From: Clostridium oryzae
Lineage (GTDB): Bacteria > Bacillota > Clostridia > Clostridiales > Clostridiaceae
Length of the DNA stretch: 49,201 nt
Direction: 5' to 3'
Assembly: GCF_002029235.1 (NCBI RefSeq)
Contig: NZ_MZGV01000031.1
Coordinates: 1-49,201, forward strand
The notes beneath the pieces are model-generated. The model was not told the DNA's origin. It worked only from the letters and a program-made list of their open reading frames with translations, and made no database searches. Positions 26,315 to 34,703 of the stretch are shown here, piece after piece. The translations under genes were made by a program, and so were the position numbers. Position 1 is the first letter of the stretch; each line of letters begins with the position of its first letter.

Positions 26315-26971
26315 TCACATTTTATTAGCTTCGCTTATGATAGCTATTCCAGCACTAGCCCCTATCCTGCTAGCTCCTGCTTCTATCATTTCCATCGTTG
26401 TCTTGTAATCTCGTATACCGCCTGATGCTTTCACACCCATTTCCTTGCCTACACACTCTCTCATAAGAGACACATCAGAAGCCTTTGCACCTGCTGTGGA
26501 AAAACCAGTAGATGTCTTAACAAAATCTGCCCCGCACTTTTTAGCTATAATACATACCTGCTTCTTTTCTTCATCTGTAAGCAAACAGGTTTCAATGATA
26601 ACTTTAACCAATGCTTTTCCTTTAGCCGCATTTACCACAGCAGAAATATCCTGCTCAACTAATTTATAATCATTGCTTTTTACAGCACCAACATTGATAA
26701 CCATATCAACTTCCTGAGCTCCAAGTTCTATGCATTGAGCAGCTTCAAAAGCTTTAACCTCTTTTGTATTTGCTCCTAAAGGGAACCCAATGACAACACA
26801 AGTTTTTACATCTGTATCCTGTAGTTCATTATGTACTAATGCAGTATAGCAAGGGTTTACACAAACTGATGCAAAACCATACTCCTTAGCCTCTTTACAT
26901 ACTTTTAGTATTTGCTCTTTACTAGCTTCAGGTTTCAAAAGTGTGTGATCTATATATTTTTCAAGTTTCAT
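26315..26971 (-). CDS. deoC: Deoxyribose-phosphate aldolase
   Basis: 218 residues, class I aldolase TIM barrel cleaving 2-deoxyribose-5-phosphate to acetaldehyde and glyceraldehyde-3-phosphate. The Schiff-base lysine is in 'FVKTSTGF' (Lys152). 'DHTLLKPEA' and 'VCVNPCY' are typical. GAGGT precedes the start. The gene follows the nucleoside permeases and leads the catabolic genes. Confidence 0.96.
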   Translation of the reverse strand: MKLEKYIDHTLLKPEASKEQILKVCKEAKEYGFASVCVNPCYTALVHNELQDTDVKTCVVIGFPLGANTKEVKAFEAAQCIELGAQEVDMVINVGAVKSNDYKLVEQDISAVVNAAKGKALVKVIIETCLLTDEEKKQVCIIAKKCGADFVKTSTGFSTAGAKASDVSLMRECVGKEMGVKASGGIRDYKTTMEMIEAGASRIGASAGIAIISEANKM

Positions 26972-27041
26972 ATTAATACCTCTTCCATAAATTTATTAAA
27001 ATAGGTCATCTAAAGTTGATGTCCTAAATTCATAAAAAGTC

Positions 27042-27077
27042 TTATAGGGACATCGCCTTATGGGTGTGTCCCTATAA
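27042..27077 (-). terminator. Terminator after nupQ
   Basis: Perfect 11-bp stem TTATAGGGACA/TGTCCCTATAA; on the minus strand it is followed by GACTTTTTATG. It separates transport from catabolic genes, although read-through to deoC is likely since no clear deoC promoter is seen. Confidence 0.7.
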
Positions 27078-27144
27078 ATATTATATCAAATATATACTTT
27101 ATGTTCTATAAAAGCAGTCAATAATTAAAAACTATGAATCTATA

Positions 27145-27167
27145 GAAATTCTGTGAAACAGAATTTC
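27145..27167. repeat. Short dispersed palindrome (GAAATTCTG type)
   Basis: GAAATTCTG-TGAAA-CAGAATTTC, the same arm sequence as one hairpin of the MITE-like repeats, here alone just after the nupQ stop. Confidence 0.6.
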
Positions 27168-27186
27168 ATTCATAATTCCTAATTAA

Positions 27187-28119
27187 CTATCGTTCGCCCT
27201 TCTGATATGGAATACCATCCTCTGCTGGTGGTTTTGATTTCTTTACAAAGCCAGCTAATGCCAGCATTGTAACCACATATGGAAACACTGAGTACACCTC
27301 AGTAGGAAGATTCCAGCCAAGCATCTGTGATTGAAGTCTAAGCGCATCTGCAAAGCTAAAAAGCAAGCACGCAAGTACAGAACCAATTGGTTTCCAGTTT
27401 CCGAATACAACTGCAGCAAGTGCTATAAAGCCTTTACCTGCAACCATACCATCTCTGTATAATGGAACAGTCCCTAGTGATAATGTAGCACCGCCAAGTC
27501 CAGCGAGTATTCCTGATATTATTACACAGGTATATCTAACCGCATACACATTTATTCCTAATGTATCTGAAGCTCTAGGATGTTCTCCTACTGATCTTAC
27601 TCTGAGTCCCCATGTAGTTTTATAAAGCGCAATATAAGAAATTACAACTGCAACAAGAGCTATAAATACAAACCAATTTAAATCCCCCATGAAGGTTCCT
27701 ACAATCGGCATATTTTTTATAAATTTAGGAAGTACATATGGAAGTCCGTTAACACTATCAGTTTGACCGCCCTTATGAAACAGTGTCATTATAAGGAACG
27801 CAGCTAACGCAGTTGACAACATGTTTATTGCTGTACCAGATACAGTCTGATCTGACTTAAGTGATATACACAAAAATGCATGAAGAAGTGCTATAGCCGC
27901 TCCAGCTACAACTGCAAATATAAGTCCAACTAACGCGTTTCCACTTACATATGAACCATATACCCCGAAGAAAGCTCCAATGGTCATCATACCATCAAGA
28001 CCTATATTTACAACTCCAGATCTTTCTGAAAAAACTCCTCCTAAAGCTGTAAATATAAGCGGTGTGGCCAATGCCAATGTTGATGCTAAAAGATGGATAA
28101 TTACATTTACATTACTCAC
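27187..28119 (-). CDS. nupQ: Nucleoside ABC transporter permease (NupQ/YufQ-like)
   Basis: 310 residues, about eight to nine membrane helices, BPD_transp_2 type. Characteristic segments are 'SGVVNIGLDGMMTIGAFFGV' and 'RSVGEHPRASDTLGINVYAVRY'. It begins with GTG and overlaps the stop of nupP by 8 bp, so the two are translationally coupled. The C-terminal tail 'SKPPAEDGIPYQKGER' is polar. It should act with NupP, NupO and the BMP lipoprotein as a guanosine/nucleoside importer; Bacillus NupNOPQ is the model. Confidence 0.9.
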   Translation of the reverse strand: MSNVNVIIHLLASTLALATPLIFTALGGVFSERSGVVNIGLDGMMTIGAFFGVYGSYVSGNALVGLIFAVVAGAAIALLHAFLCISLKSDQTVSGTAINMLSTALAAFLIMTLFHKGGQTDSVNGLPYVLPKFIKNMPIVGTFMGDLNWFVFIALVAVVISYIALYKTTWGLRVRSVGEHPRASDTLGINVYAVRYTCVIISGILAGLGGATLSLGTVPLYRDGMVAGKGFIALAAVVFGNWKPIGSVLACLLFSFADALRLQSQMLGWNLPTEVYSVFPYVVTMLALAGFVKKSKPPAEDGIPYQKGER

Positions 28120-29212
28120 TGACAGTCGCCCCTTTCTTTCTTCTCTGAGAGATATACTTTACTATATAATCTGTAGCTACAAATATTATTATGATAGCCT
28201 GAATAAGTTCAACAATCTCCTTAGGTATTCCATTAATCTGCAGGATTTTTGAACTGCTGTCTAGCGTACCAAAAAGTACTGCTGAAAATATACAACCTAT
28301 AGGATTATTTTTAGCAAGCAAAGCTACTGCCATTCCGGTGAATCCATAACCCGGAAGTCCACTGAGCGTATTTAAAAAGTGGTTACCACCTGCAACTTGA
28401 GCTGCTCCACCTATACCTGATAATAATCCAGACATAACCATAGCAAGCACAATATTTTTCTTAACGTTTATACCACTATATTCTGCTGAATAAAGGTTAT
28501 TTCCAACTGCTCGCATCTCATAACCCACTGTGGTTTTCCATAATATCCATGCTAAAATAATGGCAAGCACAATTCCAACTATTATACCTGCATTAGCTTG
28601 ATATTGAGGCATAAAATTAAAAAGTTGTGCACTTTCCTTTATATTAAAAGTTCTCGCTTTTCCTTTCAATCCTAATGGAGTTCTAAGGATTAAAAAGTTA
28701 ACAACATACATAGCTATATAATTCATCATTATCGTATTTATAACTTCACTGGTTCCCGATTTTGCCTTTATATACCCCGGAACAGCTGCCCATAATCCTC
28801 CTGCAAGCAAGCCTGCAAATAAAACAAGCGGAATATGAATAACGGCTGGAAGTCCTGGTATAACTCCAACGAATGCAGCAGCTAACATTCCCATAACGAA
28901 CTGACCTTCTGCACCTATATTAAAAAGACCGGTTTTAAATGCAACAGCATTTGAGATTCCTGTAAAAACAAGCGGAGAAGTATAATATATAGTGTTCATT
29001 ATGGACATTTTGCTTCCAAAACTGCCTGTCCACATAATTGAAAAAAATTCTTTACCAGCTGAAAAGTATTGATTTATGCTGTATCCTTTAGCCCACAGAA
29101 CAAAGAATACTGATATAAATAGTGACAATACTATTGAAACTATTGGAAAAGCAAGAGGCCTTAAAACTTTTATTACAGCATTTAAAAATTTATTTTCTTT
29201 AATTTTGCTCAT
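28112..29212 (-). CDS. nupP: Nucleoside ABC transporter permease (NupP/YufP-like)
   Basis: 366 residues with about ten membrane helices. 'KTGLFNIGAEGQFVMG' and 'RAVGNNLYSAEYSGINVKKNI' are the marks of this permease type. The ATG has AGAGGTG and lies 14 bp inside the end of the ATPase gene. Forms the channel with NupQ. Confidence 0.9.
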   Translation of the reverse strand: MSKIKENKFLNAVIKVLRPLAFPIVSIVLSLFISVFFVLWAKGYSINQYFSAGKEFFSIMWTGSFGSKMSIMNTIYYTSPLVFTGISNAVAFKTGLFNIGAEGQFVMGMLAAAFVGVIPGLPAVIHIPLVLFAGLLAGGLWAAVPGYIKAKSGTSEVINTIMMNYIAMYVVNFLILRTPLGLKGKARTFNIKESAQLFNFMPQYQANAGIIVGIVLAIILAWILWKTTVGYEMRAVGNNLYSAEYSGINVKKNIVLAMVMSGLLSGIGGAAQVAGGNHFLNTLSGLPGYGFTGMAVALLAKNNPIGCIFSAVLFGTLDSSSKILQINGIPKEIVELIQAIIIIFVATDYIVKYISQRRKKGATVSE

Positions 29213-30737
29213 TATCTATCACCTCTTTTTCTGCTTTTCCTCCAGCCATAAGTATGCCAAGCTTCTGCTCTGTGGCATCCTTTGAATCGATTATATCAAC
29301 TATTTTTCCATCATACATTACAGCTATTCTATCTGATAAAGCCATTACTTCATCAAGTTCAAGTGATGAAAGCAAAACAGCCTTTCCTTTGTCTCTTTCC
29401 TGTACAATTCTCTTATGTATATATTCTATTGCACCTACATCGAGTCCTCTAGTAGGCTGCGCAACTATCATAAGCTTAGGATTCCTAACTATTTCCCGGG
29501 CAACAATGAGTTTCTGCTGATTTCCTCCAGAAAGTGCGGATGCCATAACATTTTCATTAGGAGTTCGTACATCGAATTCCTCAATTAATTCCTTGCAATG
29601 CTGCCTTATTGCTTTATAATCCATAACAATTCCTTTGGAGAATTTTTTATTTTTATGCATTCCTAAAATTGAATTTTCCAAAAGAGAAAATTTAAGAACC
29701 AGTCCCCTTTTCTGTCTGTCTTCTGGTATATGACTTATTCCATCATTTATTCTCTGTTCAACGGATTGGTTAATTATTTCTTCGCCGTTAACTTTTATAG
29801 AACCGCTTTCAGTCTTTCTGAGACCAGTAATCGCCTCCAAAAGCTCGGTTTGTCCATTCCCATCTACACCTGCTATTCCAAGTATCTCTCCTGATCTTAC
29901 CTGGAGACTTAACTCTTTTACCGCTGGCAAATCTCTGTGGTCCCTTACATTTAATTTATCTATTTCAAGCACAACTTCACCTGGATGGGCTTCAGCTCTT
30001 TCAACCTTTAAATTTACCTTTCTCCCCACCATAAGTTCTGCCAATTCGTCTATGTTAGTTTCCTTTGTATTAACTATTCCAGTAACTTTTCCTCTCCTTA
30101 TTATAGTTACTCTATCGCTCATACTCATAACTTCCTTTAATTTATGAGTAATAAGTATTACTGATTTTCCCTGCTTCTTTAAATTATCTATTATTACACC
30201 AAGTTCTTGAATTTCCTGTGGCGTTAAAACAGCCGTAGGCTCATCAAGAATCAATATTTCAGCTCCTCTATAAAGGGATTTCAATATTTCTACTTTCTGC
30301 TGTTGACCAACAGATATATCTTCTATAACATCATTAGGATTAACATTAAAACCATATTTCTGAGATAATTCTCTCACATCTTCTATAGCTTTTTTCATAT
30401 CTACAAAAATACCTTTTTTAGGTTCTTTTCCAAGCACTATATTCTCTGCAACAGTATAATTATTAACAAGCATAAAATGCTGATGCACCATGCCTATTCC
30501 ATTGTTTATTGCATCCTTTGGAGAATTTATATTAACAATCTTACCATTAATAAGAATATCTCCTTTTTCTTGTTTATATAATCCATAGAGTATATTCATT
30601 AAAGTAGTCTTACCAGCTCCATTTTCTCCAAGCAGTACATGAGTTTCACTCTTATTAAGTTCAAAATTCACATCGTCGTTAGCTATGATACCAGGAAAGA
30701 TTTTTGTGATATTTCTCATCTCAACTACTTTGTCCAC
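29199..30737 (-). CDS. nupO: Nucleoside ABC transporter ATPase (NupO/YufO-like)
   Basis: Two tandem ABC domains in one chain, about 512 residues, the sugar/nucleoside (RbsA-like) ATPase layout. The first Walker A GENGAGKTT is at 37-45, the first signature 'ISVGQQQKVEIL', and the second signature 'SGGNQQKLIVARE'. The second domain's Walker A is degenerate ('GVDGNGQTE'), as is normal for this family. I start at GTG 30737 because GGAGG is 7 nt upstream; the ATG at 30755 would contain that site. Confidence 0.93.
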   Translation of the reverse strand: MDKVVEMRNITKIFPGIIANDDVNFELNKSETHVLLGENGAGKTTLMNILYGLYKQEKGDILINGKIVNINSPKDAINNGIGMVHQHFMLVNNYTVAENIVLGKEPKKGIFVDMKKAIEDVRELSQKYGFNVNPNDVIEDISVGQQQKVEILKSLYRGAEILILDEPTAVLTPQEIQELGVIIDNLKKQGKSVILITHKLKEVMSMSDRVTIIRRGKVTGIVNTKETNIDELAELMVGRKVNLKVERAEAHPGEVVLEIDKLNVRDHRDLPAVKELSLQVRSGEILGIAGVDGNGQTELLEAITGLRKTESGSIKVNGEEIINQSVEQRINDGISHIPEDRQKRGLVLKFSLLENSILGMHKNKKFSKGIVMDYKAIRQHCKELIEEFDVRTPNENVMASALSGGNQQKLIVAREIVRNPKLMIVAQPTRGLDVGAIEYIHKRIVQERDKGKAVLLSSLELDEVMALSDRIAVMYDGKIVDIIDSKDATEQKLGILMAGGKAEKEVIDNEQN

Positions 30738-30812
30738 TTTTAAACCTCCAATCATATGTTATATAGGAATTGTATATTCCATTCCTATAATTATAATAGC
30801 TTTACCTAAAAA

Positions 30813-30844
30813 GGAGCTAGATATATAGCTATACATCTAGCTCC
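30813..30844 (-). terminator. Terminator between the BMP lipoprotein and nupO
   Basis: Perfect 10-bp stem GGAGCTAGAT/ATCTAGCTCC followed on the minus strand by TTTTT. It likely gives more binding protein than ATPase and permeases, as is common in ABC operons. Confidence 0.8.
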
Positions 30845-30860
30845 AAAATTTATCTATTCA

Positions 30861-31961
30861 TTATTTTATTGTTACTGGCTTAAATGCCTGAATGTCGGCT
30901 TTTGTTGCAGGAACCGTGATTTTTCCGTCAATTACAGCCTTTTTATACTTATCGACTAAATCAAGCACAGCTTTAGGTGTATGTACACTAGATGATGGAG
31001 CTACATCAACACCGCCTTCTTTAAGACCAAGGACAGTTACCTGATTGCTCTTTAAAGAACCGTTTATAAAATCTTTTGTAGCCATATATGTTCCATTATC
31101 AACTCTCTTCATCATAGAAGTAAGTATTATATCTTTATATTTTGGTAATGACTTGTACTGATCCATATCAACACCAATACCCCATACTTTCTTTCCTGAC
31201 TTGTTTGCATCCTGTATAGCTTGGAACATACCTACTCCAACGCCACCAGCTGCGTGGTATATAACATCACAACCAGCGTTTATAAGATTTTTACCTTGAG
31301 TTTTACCTAACTGGGGATCTTGGAAACTATCTACATACACTGAAGTTTTTCTTGCAATAAGATCCTTAGCAGCTGCTGGATTTACTGACTCAACACCAGC
31401 AATAAATCCATACTCAAATTTGTTTATTGTTGGCTGATCCTTACCACCTATAAAACCTACTTTATTAGTTTTAGTCATCTTTCCTGCAATTACGCCAACA
31501 AGAAAAGATCCTTCATTTTCTTTAAACGTAATAGAAGATAAGTTTGTACCTTTATCAGGTGAATCTATAATTACAAATTTTGTATCTGGATTGGATTTTG
31601 CAGCTTTCTTTATAGCTTCCTCCATTTGATAACCTACCCCGAATACCAGCTTTGACCCATTTTGAACAAGTGCAGTTAAGTTTGGTTCATAATCATCTGA
31701 AGAATGTGATTCCAATGCACTATATTGAAATCCAAGTTCGTTCTTTGCTTTATTTATTCCTTCATTTGCAGACTGGTTAAATGATTTATCATTTAATCCA
31801 CCTTCATCAGTTGTAAGTCCTACTTTAACATCACTTTTTTTACTTGTAGTCGTTTTTTCCTTTGTGTTGCTACCTGCGCTTGTCTTCTTTGAACATCCAA
31901 CAGCTAAAGTAGCAATAACTGCTATTGCAGATATAACAGCAATTACTCTTTTCTTATTCAT
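30861..31961 (-). CDS. nupN: BMP-family nucleoside-binding lipoprotein (NupN-like)
   Basis: 366 residues. The signal peptide has lipobox LAVGC, so the mature protein is anchored at Cys22-23. The body is the basic membrane protein (Med/TmpC) fold: 'VGLTTDEGGLNDKSFNQSANEG', 'VIDSPDKG', 'VGFIGG' and 'VIYHAAGGVGVG'. It captures nucleosides for NupOPQ. The frame opens 24 codons earlier, but GGAGGTG fits the ATG at 31961, which gives a proper signal sequence. A good promoter lies 44 bp upstream. Confidence 0.94.
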   Translation of the reverse strand: MNKKRVIAVISAIAVIATLAVGCSKKTSAGSNTKEKTTTSKKSDVKVGLTTDEGGLNDKSFNQSANEGINKAKNELGFQYSALESHSSDDYEPNLTALVQNGSKLVFGVGYQMEEAIKKAAKSNPDTKFVIIDSPDKGTNLSSITFKENEGSFLVGVIAGKMTKTNKVGFIGGKDQPTINKFEYGFIAGVESVNPAAAKDLIARKTSVYVDSFQDPQLGKTQGKNLINAGCDVIYHAAGGVGVGMFQAIQDANKSGKKVWGIGVDMDQYKSLPKYKDIILTSMMKRVDNGTYMATKDFINGSLKSNQVTVLGLKEGGVDVAPSSSVHTPKAVLDLVDKYKKAVIDGKITVPATKADIQAFKPVTIK

Positions 31962-32004
31962 TATAAAACACACCTCCAAAAAATCTAAAAAGCTTACAAA
32001 GAAT

Positions 32005-32034
32005 ACTATAAGCATATACATTTGAACTGTCAAT
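32005..32034 (-). promoter_or_regulatory. Promoter of the nucleoside uptake cluster
   Basis: TTGACA (32029-32034), 17-bp spacer, TATAGT (32005-32010) on the minus strand. No purine riboswitch is seen in the short leader. Confidence 0.75.
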
Positions 32035-32366
32035 AACTTTATTTTTTTCCTAATTATATTTTAGAATCTTCCCATAATAAAACTTTTTTTAGTATAAATT
32101 TATCTTTTTTTAAATTAGTAGGCTATCTTTTTATTCATTTAATATAAAGTGCCTGTACTCATGCTTATTCATTAAAATAAGAGATATTGGTAAATACGAA
32201 CTTTCTCGCCTTTTTTCTCGATTTACTTCGTCAATTTCAATTAGCTATTTACATTTCTCGACTATTATTATTAAATATGTATATAACATTTTATTAAATG
32301 TATTCTAAAAAAACTTCTTATTAAATTTTTTATAGTAATAATTTATAATATATATTGGAGGTATAT
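32035..32366. other. Divergent intergenic region, no gene seen
   Basis: AT-rich spacer between the BMP and pentapeptide-repeat genes. It holds the BMP promoter at its left edge. I see no convincing promoter, riboswitch or terminator for the rightward gene, apart from its RBS (TTGGAGG). Confidence 0.5.
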
Positions 32367-33017
32367 ATGAATACTTATCAAACTTTTAAAATTCAAAAAC
32401 CAAAACTCTCTTGCTATATAGGTGAATCTAACTTTGATAAAGATATACTTTATAAAGACGGTATAATAAATTCAGCAATAGTTAGTAACTGCTCATTAGA
32501 GAATTTTTCCTATGAAAATGCTTCATTTGATGAAGTAGTATTTAAGAATAGCGATTTTAGGAATTGTTCTTTAAAAGGAGCTGAATTGACAGATATACGT
32601 TTTATCGATTGTGATCTTTCTAATGCAGATCTTTCTGAAACAATTATATATAGGACAGAATTTATCAATTGTAAACTTGTTGGTACAAACTTTAGTGAAA
32701 CAACTTTGAAAAATGTACTCTTTCAGAATTGTAACAGTAAGCTTATATTCTTAAGATTCTGTAATCTAAAACAAATTGGCTTTGATAATTGTAACATGTC
32801 AGCTTCGGACTTTATAAATTCTCACTTTTCCAAAATATATTTTTCTAAGTGCGATCTTTCTAAGTCCCAGCTATCTGGATCTTCACTTAAAGGTATTGAT
32901 TTTACAAGTTGTAATATTGACGGTATTGTAGTGAATATCGAGGATCTAAATGGTGCTATAGTCTCAGTATTTCAGGCTGCTTCTCTAGCTGAATTAATGG
33001 GATTAATCGTTAAATAA
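32367..33017 (+). CDS. Qnr-like pentapeptide-repeat protein
   Basis: 216 residues made largely of A(D/N)LXX-type repeats ('NCSLKGAELTDIRFIDCDLSNADLSETII...') that fold into a right-handed beta-helix. The C-terminal helix 'DLNGAIVSVFQAASLAELMGLIVK' corresponds to the Qnr dimerisation tail. Qnr proteins bind DNA gyrase and protect it from quinolones, and chromosomal Gram-positive relatives exist. Protective activity is inferred from shape only. The start is the ATG with GGAGG, not the TTG three codons earlier. It is followed 35 bp later by the split-barrel gene. Confidence 0.8.
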   Translation: MNTYQTFKIQKPKLSCYIGESNFDKDILYKDGIINSAIVSNCSLENFSYENASFDEVVFKNSDFRNCSLKGAELTDIRFIDCDLSNADLSETIIYRTEFINCKLVGTNFSETTLKNVLFQNCNSKLIFLRFCNLKQIGFDNCNMSASDFINSHFSKIYFSKCDLSKSQLSGSSLKGIDFTSCNIDGIVVNIEDLNGAIVSVFQAASLAELMGLIVK

Positions 33018-33052
33018 TCTATATAATAATATTAAAGGAGCATAAGTCTGCA

Positions 33053-33523
33053 ATGTTTAGAAACATGAAAAGAGCTAATAGAAAACTTCCTGATGAAACT
33101 ACATTGGAACTGCTGATAAACGGAGAATACGGAGTACTCTCTACCGTAGGCTCAGATGGCTATCCTTATTCCACTCCACTGAACTATGTATATTGGAATA
33201 ATGCTATCTATATTCATTCTACTACTGACGGTCATAAACTTGACAACATAATTTTCAATCCAAAAGTATCGTTTGCCGTAGTAGCTTATGAAAAAGTATT
33301 ACCAGTCAAATTCTCGATGGCATACAAAAGTATTGTAATTTTCGGTCAAGCATCTTTATTAGTACAAGAAGAGCTAAAAAAGAACATTCTGGTTTCATTT
33401 CTGAATAAATATTCAATTAATTATAAAAGTAAAGGAATGGAATATCTGGATATGGCTATTGCTAAAAGTACTGTTATCGAAATATCAATAGAGCATATCT
33501 CTGGAAGAGGCCGAACTGAATAA
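33053..33523 (+). CDS. Pyridoxamine 5'-phosphate oxidase-like FMN split-barrel protein
   Basis: 156 residues. 'GEYGVLSTVGSDGYPYSTPLNYVYWNNAIYIHS' and 'GHKLDNI' are typical of the NimA/PNPOx-like split barrel, which binds FMN or haem. Some members reduce nitroimidazoles; the substrate here is unknown. AAAGGAG is 12 nt from the ATG, a little far; the internal Met five codons later is an alternative. Probably co-transcribed with the pentapeptide-repeat gene. Confidence 0.85.
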   Translation: MFRNMKRANRKLPDETTLELLINGEYGVLSTVGSDGYPYSTPLNYVYWNNAIYIHSTTDGHKLDNIIFNPKVSFAVVAYEKVLPVKFSMAYKSIVIFGQASLLVQEELKKNILVSFLNKYSINYKSKGMEYLDMAIAKSTVIEISIEHISGRGRTE

Positions 33524-33580
33524 CTTTGTTACTTGCTTAAAATAGTTTATCATTTAAAATACCAATGAGGAATTTTGGAA

Positions 33581-33606
33581 AAGAATTCTGTTTTGCAGAA
33601 TTTCTA
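33581..33606. repeat. Short dispersed palindrome (GAAATTCTG type), intergenic
   Basis: AGAATTCTG-TTTTG-CAGAATTTCT between the convergent split-barrel and HAD genes. It shares its arms with the MITE hairpin and may act as a terminator. Confidence 0.55.
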
Positions 33607-33657
33607 CCAAATAATTTTCTAAACACAAAAGAAAACTCCCCATTTTATATATATTTT

Positions 33658-34311
33658 TTATAAAGAAATGATTTTAGTATATACTTCTTCTACTGAACCT
33701 TCGATATAGTCAGCACCAGCTTTTTGTAACTCTTCGTAGGATCCATAGCCATAAGTTATACCCATGGCATCTATATTATTTTGTTTAGCTCCTATCATAT
33801 CATGTTTTCTATCACCTATCATAAGCACACTAGACAAATCACTAATTCTATGCTTTTCTATTACATACTTTATAACTTGTCCTTTTTTACTTCTCGTATT
33901 ATCCATATTACTTCCTACAATATCAGTAAAATATTTATCTAAATTAAAATGTTTCAATATTCTTTTGGCAAATATTTCAGGTTTAGATGTAGCAACGATT
34001 AATACAAATTTTAATATATTAAGTTTATCAAGCAGTTCAATTACGCCTTCATACACCTTGTTCTCAAACAACCCTTTTTCTTTATAATATTCTCTGTAGT
34101 ATTTCGTAGCTTCTTCAGCTTTTTCTTCACTAAAATTACAAAATTCCATAAATGAATCCTTTAATGGAGGACCTATAAACTTTTCTAATGATTGCACATC
34201 TTCCTCTACAATTCCATATTTTTTCAATGCATGCTGTACAGCGTTAATTATTCCTTCTTTTGAATCTGTAAGTGTTCCATCTAGATCAAATAAAATATAT
34301 TTATATTTCAA
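33658..34311 (-). CDS. HAD-superfamily hydrolase (phosphoglycolate phosphatase-like)
   Basis: 217 residues, HAD subfamily IA. Motif I 'DLDGTLTDS' (9-17), motif II Ser/Thr in 'VATSKPE', motif III Lys in 'SKKGQVI', motif IV 'MIGDRKHD'. The cap domain contains 'FIGPPLKDSF', found in Gph/PpaX-like and 5'-nucleotidase-like members. Substrate not determined. Monocistronic on the minus strand. Confidence 0.88.
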   Translation of the reverse strand: MKYKYILFDLDGTLTDSKEGIINAVQHALKKYGIVEEDVQSLEKFIGPPLKDSFMEFCNFSEEKAEEATKYYREYYKEKGLFENKVYEGVIELLDKLNILKFVLIVATSKPEIFAKRILKHFNLDKYFTDIVGSNMDNTRSKKGQVIKYVIEKHRISDLSSVLMIGDRKHDMIGAKQNNIDAMGITYGYGSYEELQKAGADYIEGSVEEVYTKIISL

Positions 34312-34407
34312 AATCTTCTTCCTTTCTCTTGAATGTGTATTGTAATATTATTATAACTATATTAATATATATTGTAGTATATATTGTGATGATTGACAAT
34401 TTATACT

Positions 34408-34620
34408 GATAATGAAGATTAATTAATATTGAAAGGGTCAGTGTGATGAAATGAGGATTACATTCTTAGCTTAAATTAATTTAATAGTTTGAAAACAATA
34501 GAGGAGCTCTATGTTCTATTGTTATGCAAGCATTAGCTAAGGATTGAATTCATTTTTTGCACTTTAAATATAGTTTTTTGTAATGCAGATGAATATATCC
34601 ATCTGCATTTTTTTGTTCTG
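34408..34620 (+). promoter_or_regulatory. Attenuator-type leader of the ABC-F gene
   Basis: A 5' region with a small open frame (34451-34474), a perfect 9-bp hairpin (34494-34502/34515-34523), and an intrinsic terminator. The terminator has stem AATGCAGATG/CATCTGCATT at 34582-34591 and 34600-34609, then seven T. It sits 90 bp before the ABC-F start. GCATTA (34530-34535) could pair with TAATGC (34581-34586) and break the terminator. This is the plan of antibiotic-induced ribosome-mediated attenuation known for vmlR, vga and msr-type ABC-F genes. A GATAAT box (34408-34413) is a possible -10. Confidence 0.65.
34451..34474 (+). CDS. Candidate leader peptide MRITFLA upstream of the ABC-F gene
   Basis: Seven codons plus stop (ATG AGG ATT ACA TTC TTA GCT TAA). 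An AAAGGG lies 13 nt upstream, somewhat far. An even shorter frame ATG AAA TGA overlaps at 34446. Either could be where a drug-bound ribosome stalls. No direct evidence of translation. Confidence 0.35.
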   Translation: MRITFLA

Positions 34621-34703
34621 TTCAACATTTATTTAAAATCTCAATTTTCAATTCTTATCTTCGCTTCTTAACATGATCATATTGCTCCAAAAGGAGTGAT
34701 TTT

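Noticed and set aside
32035..32366. Possible purine riboswitch near the nucleoside transporter genes
   Set aside because: The BMP leader is only about 40 nt and shows no conserved purine-aptamer core; nothing similar on the other strand.
34393..34398. TTGACA upstream of the ABC-F leader
   Set aside because: No usable -10 box at 16-18 bp; the GATAAT at 34408 fits better with TTGTGA at 34384, so I do not call this a promoter.
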